Source: Symbiodinium kawagutii
Taxonomy: Eukaryota; Sar; Dinophyceae; Suessiales; Symbiodiniaceae
Length of the DNA: 64,000 nt
Reading direction: 5' to 3'
NCBI GenBank assembly: GCA_009767595.1
Contig: VSDK01022358.1
Span: forward strand, 153,351-217,350
Part shown: positions 57,501-64,000 of the stretch, piece by piece
How positions within the stretch are numbered: the stretch's first letter is position 1
Layout: every line of letters starts with the position of its first letter
Program-made: the position numbers and the translations under genes
The notes under the pieces: model-generated
Told to the model about the DNA's origin: nothing
Seen by the model: only the letters and a program-made list of their open reading frames with translations
Databases searched by the model: none

Positions 57501-58308
57501 TCTGGTCTTCCCATTGGTCCTGCTGCCGGTTGGCCATCACGACCAGCGTGAGCAGCTCCATCACAGCGATGATATCCAGGTTTTCGCCTGAGCCCGCTAC
57601 TGCTTCCAATGCTCTCAGATACTGGGACCCGTTGGCGACATAGTATTCCTTGGCCTTCCAATCAGCGGCGCCCAATCGCTCAAGGGTGGCATCTCCGCCA
57701 ATGAAGCGAGTTCGTTTTGCGAACCCAGGTAAGGCCAGCCTCTCCCGGATCGGGAGAAGCTTTCCGAACGCTACCCGGAAGCTTGATCCCCAGGGTTTCT
57801 CCATTTGTAGCCGCACCCAGTCCAACGCATCCCAAAATTCGTCCCACACTTCGGACAATTCCTCAGGGGAACCCCGAGGATCAACTTCCTGGTGGTCACC
57901 TGGGTTCTGCCGAAGCAGTCGATAAAAGACGGGGAGATATGGGGCGATCTCCGGAGCGGAAACCGCCCAGTATTGAGCTGACCCAGCAAGTTCGCGTATC
58001 AGCTTTGTCTTGACTTGGGTGCAGCCCCTTTGGAGCTCTGCCTCCCTGAGCAAGTATTTGGCTTTGATGCGCTTGGGCTCTGGCAGGGTCACAGTCTGCT
58101 CTTCGAAGTCCAAGTGCAGACCCCACAGGAGCTGCGAGGTCGCAGGGATGCCCTCTTCGGCCAACTTATCCTGATTAATGGCACCAGGTCCCCACACCTG
58201 CTCCATTGTCGCATCCATGGAAGCTAGCGACCTGAACACTCGGTTGCCGACCATTGGTTCGACAACGACCCCGTCGTCCATGAGCCATCGACTCGGGTAG
58301 GGGAACAC
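54430..58308 (-). CDS. retroelement polyprotein: RT end, RNase H, MTase-like, tyrosine recombinase, J-domain
   Basis: One 1292-residue open frame. Residues 1-90 are the end of RT: motif C WLMDDGVVVEP (Asp11, Asp12), then LLWGLHLDF. RNase H spans about 200-330 with candidate acidic residues Asp206, Glu251, Asp276 (VTDNANVQGW) and Asp326 (NDWLTRE). Residues about 420-670 resemble the second half of a cytosine-5 methyltransferase: VEAP (469), NARRRQVWVF (505) and RKIDPAELWEMQGG (621). A tyrosine recombinase follows (772-1110) with Arg932 (LRASELL), Lys980 (SSKTDQYG), His1060-x-x-Arg1063 (HSLRKGGAT), Trp1086 (GGWTSDAV) and Tyr1094 or 1096. A DnaJ J-domain lies at 1195-1262 with HPD at 1224-1226. 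It starts at a GTG only because the frame opens there. The true protein continues from the segment at 58313-60451. Enzymes act in reverse transcription, RNA removal and recombination-based insertion. Host Hsp70 recruitment by the J-domain is an inference. Confidence 0.88.
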   Translation of the reverse strand: MFPYPSRWLMDDGVVVEPMVGNRVFRSLASMDATMEQVWGPGAINQDKLAEEGIPATSQLLWGLHLDFEEQTVTLPEPKRIKAKYLLREAELQRGCTQVKTKLIRELAGSAQYWAVSAPEIAPYLPVFYRLLRQNPGDHQEVDPRGSPEELSEVWDEFWDALDWVRLQMEKPWGSSFRVAFGKLLPIRERLALPGFAKRTRFIGGDATLERLGAADWKAKEYYVANGSQYLRALEAVAGSGENLDIIAVMELLTLVVMANRQQDQWEDQMILYVTDNANVQGWLRTRRSSNKYVRTLLLLLQRLEAEKRFTVDGVFVRTYHNTLNDWLTREDVQLVHQGMKEKGWRPLELRGDWEEALRGAVRPTLCLPGEQGPSSQLARQLAHQAHVPRNFAQHSREASFRGNLTQIRLETDMLPSFEKAWVLGGGCVTSLEQAEVLTWTASKRASQTEVKLLMDSIGRAPRHHTLLVEAPAGAELDQVLSRLKDQYPAWEHQTYVSSHLGSFNARRRQVWVFSQSSFRLPKLDHWRVKEVNGCWMLPLDPFTEKNSFHRDRFVFTREPNIITTGDPWLPKPCGHLLDKQTHQKHLVHSVKGVACGPRVPGDGLKGPGGTLLEDGSGRVRKIDPAELWEMQGGERTLWASAPEELRTQMIKAAVKTCGWQCAQVLLHAALQGTGERAGILDQDEIEAHAQLEVWLKAWGRNPTQPSDELFLTSAKQKNPEVAPTHLDTCAGGPKKSNRKKIIQGTHDDLVQPSTHRSKSPKPTSSIMQGGNSTLDQVAMDAVMAKLADSTRRVYASGWKQWVLFNLGSRGNLFLDGEGRSARAEDEQRLVRFVVFLHQVMGRSIGGIRQRLSAIRYAHVSAGFPDPLVGRPRLWAAVAGLQRWEGSPLRKLPVTPSMLRWLVRHLKGSGFSIQDQKMIQGALLTGWFFMLRASELLPMSDGSDPLSRALRPADITFFNKGNPCKGCEADEVVIQVRSSKTDQYGRGQARSHHRSGGDLCPVEALATVQTLQPHRWRPPQDEAPLFRYEDGTGLDREGITHYIRVAALAAGFPPELAGSHSLRKGGATAFYASTGDLERLKRYGGWTSDAVHAYLYEDHSAQRGISKGMLASHMIPLPNQVDPRNRLAVLEGLAHDHQQQGLQPAPDRVPRSSARARSLNSDRRVTFGPNTMAGNAAPPNAREATDAFLRRHPGINLYQVLGVEPGAAPNLVLKAYRMKCVQVHPDKFPDPGDKARKTEEFQILTTAKDILHDPIMTFYYREWLWGKEVEEQRRGRGSARPRLEPLEPAPIH

Positions 58309-58312
58309 GGCC

Positions 58313-60451
58313 TTACGCAGGACGGAACGTCCCGTGATGTTTTTGGGCGGCCGTAGCCCAAATCACGAATTCTCCGGGAGCACCGACCCATCCAAAGACC
58401 ATGACCAGGCTCAGGATCACAATGCCCATCAGCTTCGTGCAGAATTCGGGCACGTCCTCTTCACGGACATAGTGCCACTTGAAGGCACGGGGGACATCCC
58501 TCTTGGCGCACCTTTGTGGGACTTGAGGATGGCGTGCTCGCCACCAAAGACTTTGCCGCACGACCGCCCGGTGCTTTGGCTGAGCTGCCGGGGGATGGTC
58601 ATACTTGGACCCATGGGAGTTCCTGGCTCTCATATCGTTGATGGGCCTTCCCTCGGTCGACACGGTTCGGTCGGGGTTCTGTTTTGGTACTCGTCCCATT
58701 GGACTTTCTGAAACTCCATCCTGGAGCAGGATGGATTCAATCCTTTCGTTCTGGGCCGAGTTGTCCGTTTCAGTGGTGCATAGGAGCACTGCGCCATGGT
58801 ATGCATCTTTCCAAGCCTTTTCTAACATCTCCTTTTCATGTCCTCTGACTGAGCCATGATTCTTTGCTCTTTCTCTGTGCGGCACGGAGCGTGCTCGGCT
58901 AGCTACTCCTTGCTGAACGCAGTCTTGCAGGTAGTCGGCATGCAGCTTGGAGATTCCCTTGAGGGAACGGTCTTTGGCTGCTTGGAGGTGTTCTCCCTCT
59001 CGGTCTCGTCGAGCATTGTTGACACAGCCAGCGGCAAGTTTGACAGATCCAGTTGCAATCAGGAGCTGATTGCCCACATCAGCTGCGGCTCGCACTGCTT
59101 CCTGAGAGAATGGTTGCCTGCACTTGTCCAGGTACTCCTGCGCTAAGCTTTTTGGTACCAACTTTGGAGCTAACATCTCTCCGGCACGGTAAGATGAGCG
59201 CAATTTGGACCCCTCCCCCCTAGTGTCATTGCCACAAACAGGGCAGGGCCAAGTGAGTTGTTGGAGGCCACACCCGGAGCAGGTGTGATACCCAGAGTCT
59301 GCCCCGGCAGTGGTTTCACCCAGGGTTCGTTGCAAGGTGTTGGCTGGATCCGTGGGCCAGGGTCTGTTGCTGAGGTCAGTCCAGCAATCCTCCAAAGCAT
59401 GGAGAGCGGATTTCTCCTGCAAGTACCTTGGCCAGTCCCATTGCTCGAAAGCAGCACGTAAGACAAGCCCCCATGCTGCACATAAAGCTGGAGCGTACTG
59501 CTGAGCGATGCGGGTGAGTGGCACTCCTGGGAGTGGACTGCTGCCTTTAAGCTGAGCGTGAGCATGTTGGTCGGACACTCCTGGGCAGGATTTCGCCAGA
59601 AACAACAACGCCCACGGGTAAAGCTCTTTGGAGACGAGCCACCAGGATTTCTTCCGATGGTATTCTCCAGGTGGTGCACCCGGAGGGGCAAGACCCCAAG
59701 CACACATGGCCATGGGGATGATCTTAGCACCAGTGCGCTCCCGAAGTTTGACCATACAAGGAAGATCCCAGATTTTGGGGTAGCGTCCAGAGGGTGCGCT
59801 ACTTTCGATGCCGAAGACACGACCGTTCTCATGCAAGTCCAAACACAATTCTGCAGCAAAAGCTGCGTCTTGGTTGCCTTGAACCTCAGAAGGACGGGAA
59901 CCGTCCCCTAGCGGATTGTCCCATGTTCTGGTGCCACCATTGGTGATTTGATGATCGCAGAATGAAGTACATACCACCCCAAGTTGCCATGCGTTTGGGA
60001 CATCTGGGCCTGGGGGAGCTCTGGCTAATTCCCGGAGTCGTTGACGGACCTGCGGATCGCGGGTGTCATGATCGGGCTTGTAACCGGTCTGTCGCAAAGG
60101 GTCCTCAAAGTATTCAATGGGCTCATTGCATGGGATTCCTTGATATTCAAGCCCCTTTGTCCACCCTGCCCATCCAGCGAAAACCTCTTGACCTCGCATC
60201 CCGTACGCAAATGCCAAGCGATGCTTGAGGGGCACGGCCGGAGTGGCCAAGTCCTGAGGGGAATCCTGAAGACATGTCTCGAACGAAGCTGGAGGCTTCG
60301 CTGGGGAGTCCCCCACTCGGTAGGGACGCTTCTGTTGTTGCTGACATCGAGCGCAGCTGGGCAGCTTGGCTGGTACGAGCGTATCTTCCTGGCTCCCTCG
60401 ATCCAGGGCTTCCTGCCACTCCTCCGTGTGGAGCACGGGCAATCCTGCCAC
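58313..60451 (-). CDS. retroelement polyprotein: methyltransferase-like domain, zinc ribbon, RT start
   Basis: 712 residues from the first ATG. The frame is open some residues further upstream (FIEDLANVAGLPV), where it joins the previous segment. Residues about 85-335 form a Rossmann-type methyltransferase-like domain: motif I-like QEVFAGWAGWTKG (88-100), a CTSFCD loop (161-166) where DNA cytosine methylases have PC, and IESSAPSG (215) in place of ENP/ENV. These changes suggest a degenerate or non-classical enzyme. A zinc ribbon CX2CX8CX2C follows (Cys391, 394, 403, 406). The C-terminal 115 residues are the first part of a DIRS-type RT: motif A KRDVPRAFKWH (Asp652) and motif B FGWVGAPGEF (686-695). 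The frame stops at 58313, between RT motifs B and C. Motif C opens the next frame, so this copy needs one base skipped near 58317-58328 for an intact RT. Confidence 0.85.
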   Translation of the reverse strand: MAGLPVLHTEEWQEALDRGSQEDTLVPAKLPSCARCQQQQKRPYRVGDSPAKPPASFETCLQDSPQDLATPAVPLKHRLAFAYGMRGQEVFAGWAGWTKGLEYQGIPCNEPIEYFEDPLRQTGYKPDHDTRDPQVRQRLRELARAPPGPDVPNAWQLGVVCTSFCDHQITNGGTRTWDNPLGDGSRPSEVQGNQDAAFAAELCLDLHENGRVFGIESSAPSGRYPKIWDLPCMVKLRERTGAKIIPMAMCAWGLAPPGAPPGEYHRKKSWWLVSKELYPWALLFLAKSCPGVSDQHAHAQLKGSSPLPGVPLTRIAQQYAPALCAAWGLVLRAAFEQWDWPRYLQEKSALHALEDCWTDLSNRPWPTDPANTLQRTLGETTAGADSGYHTCSGCGLQQLTWPCPVCGNDTRGEGSKLRSSYRAGEMLAPKLVPKSLAQEYLDKCRQPFSQEAVRAAADVGNQLLIATGSVKLAAGCVNNARRDREGEHLQAAKDRSLKGISKLHADYLQDCVQQGVASRARSVPHRERAKNHGSVRGHEKEMLEKAWKDAYHGAVLLCTTETDNSAQNERIESILLQDGVSESPMGRVPKQNPDRTVSTEGRPINDMRARNSHGSKYDHPPAAQPKHRAVVRQSLWWRARHPQVPQRCAKRDVPRAFKWHYVREEDVPEFCTKLMGIVILSLVMVFGWVGAPGEFVIWATAAQKHHGTFRPA

Positions 60452-61637
60452 ATTGGCTAAGTCCTCGATAAAGCTCCTCAGGGAACCTGGGTTGCAAGAG
60501 CCGCATATGGCCCCGATGGATTGTCACAAAAACCAGCTTGCCTGGCTCTGCATCCTTTCCATGGAGTAAGTCAGCCTCAAGCCGACCGAAGTAGGAGATT
60601 CGAAGCACAACTAAAGTGCATCCATCCAGCAGGGAGCCCGCTAGGGTTTGGAGGGCTCGGTAATCCTTCTCATGATGGGGGTAAAGGCAGTCATGCACAT
60701 TTTGACGTAAGAAATGCTCAGTATCGGAAATCCAAGCTGGAGCATCACCCAAGTGGGCGTGAGCCTGTGCTGACTCCTGCCACAGTTGTTTCCGGAGCAG
60801 GGCTGCTTTTTCCAACAGGGCGCTAGTTTCGGCTTGGGGTTCCTCTGCTAAGGCAAGCCCAATGCCCACATGCAGTGGTAGGCACTGTCTCTCCTCAACT
60901 TCGCTCCCGTCGCTCATGGGAATTTCTGTCAGGGAGACTGGGAGTTTGTCTTGGTAGTCACGGTAAGGGATGGGCCCAAACTCCTCCATGTCGCCATAGA
61001 GTTGCAAGTCTCCGACTCCAACTCCTTCAGCCCAGCTGGGGGTGGAGAATTCGGCATCGGATCGATGCCCAGCCTTCGGCACGTGGTTCAATTCAGCTAA
61101 GATCTGGCTGGCCTCTTCTGCCAGAGCCGGGTGCCCCATTTCAGCTGCCTCTTCTAGACATACAGTCAGGGGTAAGTCCTGTTGCCGGTCTTCCGCATCC
61201 ATCATCCTGGCGATGACGTGCGACCTCAGGTAGTCTGTGGCGTCCTGGATCTGCTTCAGGGAGCCCGAAGCTTCCATTCGCTTCCACCTCTCAATTCGGC
61301 TGAGCTCTTCCTCGGGTGGGGACAGGCTTTTGCTCAGTCTCCCTGTTTGGTACCTCGAGCCAGGAATGATCGGGACCCTCAACTGCCTCTCTGAGATCTT
61401 CCTCCATGCGAGTGAGGGGGACGGCGTAATCCTCGGGAACTTCCCACTGAGGGTCACCTGCTCTAGCTTCAGGGGATTCCTCCTTCCATGCCTTGGCTTT
61501 TGCTTTTGGCTTAGCTTTCGCCTTTGGTTTTGGAGGCTGCTTCTTTTCATCATGCTCCTGCTTAGCCTGCTGTCGTAATTGGGCAATCCTCCCATCCACT
61601 TCCTTTGGATCAATTTTCGGCCCGCCCTTTGCCCCAC
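60147..61637 (-). CDS. retroelement linker region between Gag and methyltransferase-like domain
   Basis: The useful part is about 60470-61318 and reads from PPEEELSRIERWKRMEASGS to IHRGHMRLLQPRFPEE. Parts before and after it overlap the real neighbouring frames and are shadows. It is acidic with helical stretches (ARMMDAEDRQQDLPLTVCLE) and a segment ISYFGRLEADLLHGKDAEPG. No protease active site such as DSG or DTG, and no other known domain, was recognised. A diverged protease cannot be ruled out. It enters from the Gag-like frame at a gggg run (61318-61321) and leaves to the next frame near 60467-60475. The chosen edges follow the open frame, not a proven start. Confidence 0.6.
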   Translation of the reverse strand: MGQRAGRKLIQRKWMGGLPNYDSRLSRSMMKRSSLQNQRRKLSQKQKPRHGRRNPLKLEQVTLSGKFPRITPSPSLAWRKISERQLRVPIIPGSRYQTGRLSKSLSPPEEELSRIERWKRMEASGSLKQIQDATDYLRSHVIARMMDAEDRQQDLPLTVCLEEAAEMGHPALAEEASQILAELNHVPKAGHRSDAEFSTPSWAEGVGVGDLQLYGDMEEFGPIPYRDYQDKLPVSLTEIPMSDGSEVEERQCLPLHVGIGLALAEEPQAETSALLEKAALLRKQLWQESAQAHAHLGDAPAWISDTEHFLRQNVHDCLYPHHEKDYRALQTLAGSLLDGCTLVVLRISYFGRLEADLLHGKDAEPGKLVFVTIHRGHMRLLQPRFPEELYRGLSQCGRIARAPHGGVAGSPGSREPGRYARTSQAAQLRSMSATTEASLPSGGLPSEASSFVRDMSSGFPSGLGHSGRAPQASLGICVRDARSRGFRWMGRVDKGA

Positions 61638-64000
61638 CTCGTCGAATCACCTGCATTGCAACGGTGTAATCGAGCTTGGCAAGGCCTGGTAAGGGTTCGT
61701 GGGCATGAGGACACTTGGCCCCCTTTGAACATCCCATATGGGTTGCTGCATCCCAACAAATGGGCTTCCCAGTTTTGGTGTCACGGGGGGCATGCTCCAC
61801 GGATCGTGCAGCTTCATGTTGTGGCAATCGCTTGCCTGCGGGGTAAGCTGACTTGGAAGGGCCATCGGGATTCTTGAGGTTAAGCTTGGGTGCCTTACCA
61901 GTCTTTTGATCTCCCTCGGCTTGATCTGCTTCCTCCGCAGGACCTGCGGTTTTCTTCTGCTTCAACGTATGATCGTGGAGCTGCTTGTGCAGCAGTCGAG
62001 ACATTTGCCTCTCTTGTAGGGGTACCACAACTTTTTGATAGTACCCTTCTGGATCAGAAAGGTCCCAGACTCGAGGGAATTGAAAATTCGACTGACCATC
62101 CGGACCAGGCGCGAGAGCGAGAAGTTTCAGATCTTCGAGCCTTGGGTTCTCAGTGCCCAAGAGGGCACACAGCTTTCGACGGCTCTCACGGACTTCCTCG
62201 CACCAAGCGGCGGAGAGTTCTTCAAAGAGTTCTACGCAAAAACTGGCCGGGAAGGCATGTTCATCCTCCTCATGAGCTTCCTTAATTGCCTGCAGACATT
62301 CGTTCCTTTCCTGCATGTGCTCAGTACCGTAACACGAGCCAAAAACTCGGATCGAGTTTTCTGCATATCGGAGCCATGTGTTGAACACTCCAGGCGTCTT
62401 GCATCTTGGCTCGGCTTTGTGGTCTGAGCTGGGGACCCATGTGTCCAACTGCTCGGAACGAGCAGTGACACAATCACTGGCGTGGAGGGTGTAGCCTTCG
62501 GGTCCACCCCACCAGAGGCCTGCGACTCCCAGGAGCAATCGGTTCGTCATCAAAACTGGCCATTTGATCGTGTGTAGCATGTGCCTGGCATGTTGAGCGA
62601 TTCTTTTCCCCGCATGGAAAAGTTCTTTCCCATACACTCCTGGCGCGATCTCAATGGACAGCGTTCCGCAGCCTCGGGCGAGAAAGACATCCATCTTTTC
62701 AGGTTCTTTGACCGAACTAAGCACGCCCTTCACCAAGCTCTTATCCTCATCCTGAGACTTGCGAAGTCCATCGATGGCATGAATGATACGGTCTGCATGC
62801 TGCAATTGACTTGCATCTCCGAGAGCTTCTCCATAGGTAGCTCCAACTCTCTGAGGAGGAGGGGCTCCCAAGATCTTTTTCCCCACACCTGAGCTCTTCG
62901 GGAAAAGGCTAAGCACAGCAGCCTTAGGCTGCGTTGCCTCCCTCTGGAGCAGAGGGTTGTTGGTGCGATGAAACACAGGAGCAACAAGTCCGGGGTTTGA
63001 AACCGTCTCTCTGGTTGGATTAGCAAATAATTCTAACCCCGGAGGGGGTTGAGCTTCCTCTGCAAGACTCTCAAGAGCCTGACCAGGTCTTGCTCCCAAC
63101 GGGCGAGGAACGATCTTCGGTTTCTGTGGTTGATCCAGCAGCTCAGCAGGATCCACATCAAAAGCAGCGGCAACGGTGTGAACAGTGCTTTCATCAACCT
63201 CCCCTTCCTCGTATTGAGCCAGCGCTCGACGCGCTTCTTCAACGGCTGAACTTTTATCGGCATCAGGAAACCGAGGGAACCCCGGATATTCGGTATCTCC
63301 CTCGTCCAGGCTCACCTGCGGTCTGGGGGGAGTCATGAATTCATCTATTGGAGTTTTGTCTTGAAGCAGATACGCATCAGCATGAGGAAGGACCTCGCTT
63401 TCTAATACGGACTTCAACTGAAGTGGAGATCCCACTCGGAGCGAGGGGGAGCCATCTGTAAACTTTCCATGCCAATCCTGCAATTGAGTCTGGTGGGCAG
63501 GTGTGACGCGACTGACAATGATTGAGATGCCTTTAGCAGCTTTCTCCGCATGGTCAGAGGTGAGGAACCCTTGAATCCAATCACGGCTGATCTTACCAGC
63601 ATCATTGGTTTTGGGCTCGTCTACCACATGTGCAGTCAAAACAGTGCCACGTAATCCATGCTCAGGAATACTGAACAGGAGCCGTTCTTGAGCTCGACCC
63701 TCTTCGGCGAAACCTTCAAACTGCCCGAACAGAAGCATCCAACTAGGTCGGGTTGAGGTCGACTCGCTGTTTCGCACCCTGAGAAGGATCGCACAGGGAC
63801 CCTGCGCGAGTGTCCCCTCAACCTTTCTTTGACGGCTAGATTGGGGTTCTGAAGAGGAAGCTCTGGTCCTTGAATTCGTACGAGTCCGTGGTGTACGTGG
63901 AGAAGGGGGCTCAGATCCTTCACCTTTGCCCGGGATTTCGTCCTGCCAGTTGACTTTACGAGCTGGCTTGACCGCGGCCCCAATCTCAAGGAGATGCTGT
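61291..64000 (-). CDS. retroelement Gag-like protein with CCCH zinc finger (5' partial)
   Basis: The frame is open to the right edge of the window, so the N-terminus lies outside. The first internal ATG is at 63777. Counting from it, the segment is 828 residues. The middle (about 370-600) is helix-rich with conserved-looking cysteines and tryptophans (KWPVLMTNRLLLGVAGLWWG), as a capsid-like region might be. A CCCH zinc finger CX8CX5CX3H lies at 674-693 (61699-61758), beginning CWDAATHMGC. It is followed by a lysine/proline/alanine-rich basic stretch (KPKAKAKPKAKAKA). CCCH plus basic tail suggests RNA binding, as expected of a Gag nucleocapsid. True use of the frame ends near 61319, where the linker frame takes over. 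The terminal RGRAQPN is a shadow. Similarity to known Gag proteins was not recognised. Confidence 0.7.
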   Translation of the reverse strand, partial: QHLLEIGAAVKPARKVNWQDEIPGKGEGSEPPSPRTPRTRTNSRTRASSSEPQSSRQRKVEGTLAQGPCAILLRVRNSESTSTRPSWMLLFGQFEGFAEEGRAQERLLFSIPEHGLRGTVLTAHVVDEPKTNDAGKISRDWIQGFLTSDHAEKAAKGISIIVSRVTPAHQTQLQDWHGKFTDGSPSLRVGSPLQLKSVLESEVLPHADAYLLQDKTPIDEFMTPPRPQVSLDEGDTEYPGFPRFPDADKSSAVEEARRALAQYEEGEVDESTVHTVAAAFDVDPAELLDQPQKPKIVPRPLGARPGQALESLAEEAQPPPGLELFANPTRETVSNPGLVAPVFHRTNNPLLQREATQPKAAVLSLFPKSSGVGKKILGAPPPQRVGATYGEALGDASQLQHADRIIHAIDGLRKSQDEDKSLVKGVLSSVKEPEKMDVFLARGCGTLSIEIAPGVYGKELFHAGKRIAQHARHMLHTIKWPVLMTNRLLLGVAGLWWGGPEGYTLHASDCVTARSEQLDTWVPSSDHKAEPRCKTPGVFNTWLRYAENSIRVFGSCYGTEHMQERNECLQAIKEAHEEDEHAFPASFCVELFEELSAAWCEEVRESRRKLCALLGTENPRLEDLKLLALAPGPDGQSNFQFPRVWDLSDPEGYYQKVVVPLQERQMSRLLHKQLHDHTLKQKKTAGPAEEADQAEGDQKTGKAPKLNLKNPDGPSKSAYPAGKRLPQHEAARSVEHAPRDTKTGKPICWDAATHMGCSKGAKCPHAHEPLPGLAKLDYTVAMQVIRRGGAKGGPKIDPKEVDGRIAQLRQQAKQEHDEKKQPPKPKAKAKPKAKAKAWKEESPEARAGDPQWEVPEDYAVPLTRMEEDLREAVEGPDHSWLEVPNRETEQKPVPTRGRAQPN

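Larger units (their letters stand above)
51130..64000 (-). mobile_element. DIRS/PAT-like tyrosine-recombinase retroelement (5' end outside window)
   Basis: One element of at least 12.9 kb reads right to left. Order: Gag-like with CCCH finger, linker, methyltransferase-like domain, zinc ribbon, RT, RNase H, second methyltransferase-like segment, tyrosine recombinase, J-domain, proline-rich tails, 3' UTR and terminal direct repeats. RT plus tyrosine recombinase without an integrase places it in the DIRS order. The 140-bp direct repeats around 51130-51517 fit the split-direct-repeat ends of PAT and Ngaro types. The reading frame changes five times, each explained by one inserted or deleted base, and there are no in-frame stops between changes. 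The copy therefore looks young, with either a few real indels or sequence errors. Confidence 0.85.

Noticed and set aside
1-64000. Spliced-leader sequence, tRNA or rRNA genes
   Set aside because: I looked for the dinoflagellate spliced-leader core and for tRNA T-loop patterns and saw none. A computational scan would be needed to exclude tRNAs.

Overview
The window looks like nuclear DNA of a dinoflagellate, probably near Symbiodinium or Polarella. This is inferred from four things: tiny GC-rich exons far apart in AT-rich, repeat-laden DNA; introns that in several places fit only GC or GA donors; a very large tyrosine-recombinase retroelement; and a long FNIP-repeat gene. No species was identified. 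No rRNA, tRNA, CRISPR array or bacterial-type operon was seen.

Region 1 (about 0.77-24.4 kb, plus strand) holds a protein kinase gene cut into about 16 short exons (32-119 bp). I assembled it by hand from kinase landmarks in the right order: glycine loop, AVK lysine, SHPYIVKL, LVMDL hinge, HRD, AENIML, DFG, CGT..APE, DVWAAG and DRPDA..WL. Most adjoining exon phases agree. A 24-base assembly gap lies inside the HRD exon. The introns (0.3-4.3 kb) hold short inverted-repeat elements, and one holds a LINE-type reverse transcriptase/RNase H ORF in antisense (16.0-19.2 kb).

Region 2 (about 24.4-47.1 kb) has no long gene. It is simple-sequence and inverted-repeat DNA with a few GC-rich exon-like islands, a 177-bp tandem array that folds on itself, a (CATA)n microsatellite, and 51-bp and 98-bp tandem repeats. 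At least four families of short TIR elements recur across regions 1 and 2. One of them has clear target-site duplications.

Region 3 (47.2-49.5 kb, plus) is the first exon of an FNIP/leucine-rich repeat protein with a recent internal duplication of about 0.82-0.88 kb. It ends at a good splice donor. The following intron holds a TIR element swollen by an octamer repeat.

Region 4 (51.1 kb to the right edge, minus) is one DIRS/PAT-like retroelement, at least 12.9 kb long with its 5' end outside the window. In reading order it encodes a Gag-like protein with a CCCH zinc finger, a linker, a methyltransferase-like domain, a zinc ribbon, RT, RNase H, a second cytosine-methyltransferase-like segment, a tyrosine recombinase, a DnaJ J-domain fused in frame, and two proline-rich regions. 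Five frame changes interrupt it. All fit single-base indels, and three lie in G/C runs. Direct repeats of 140 bp at its 3' end fit the B1-A2-B2 half of a split-direct-repeat element. The J-domain fusion and the two methyltransferase-like segments are the most unusual features of the window.
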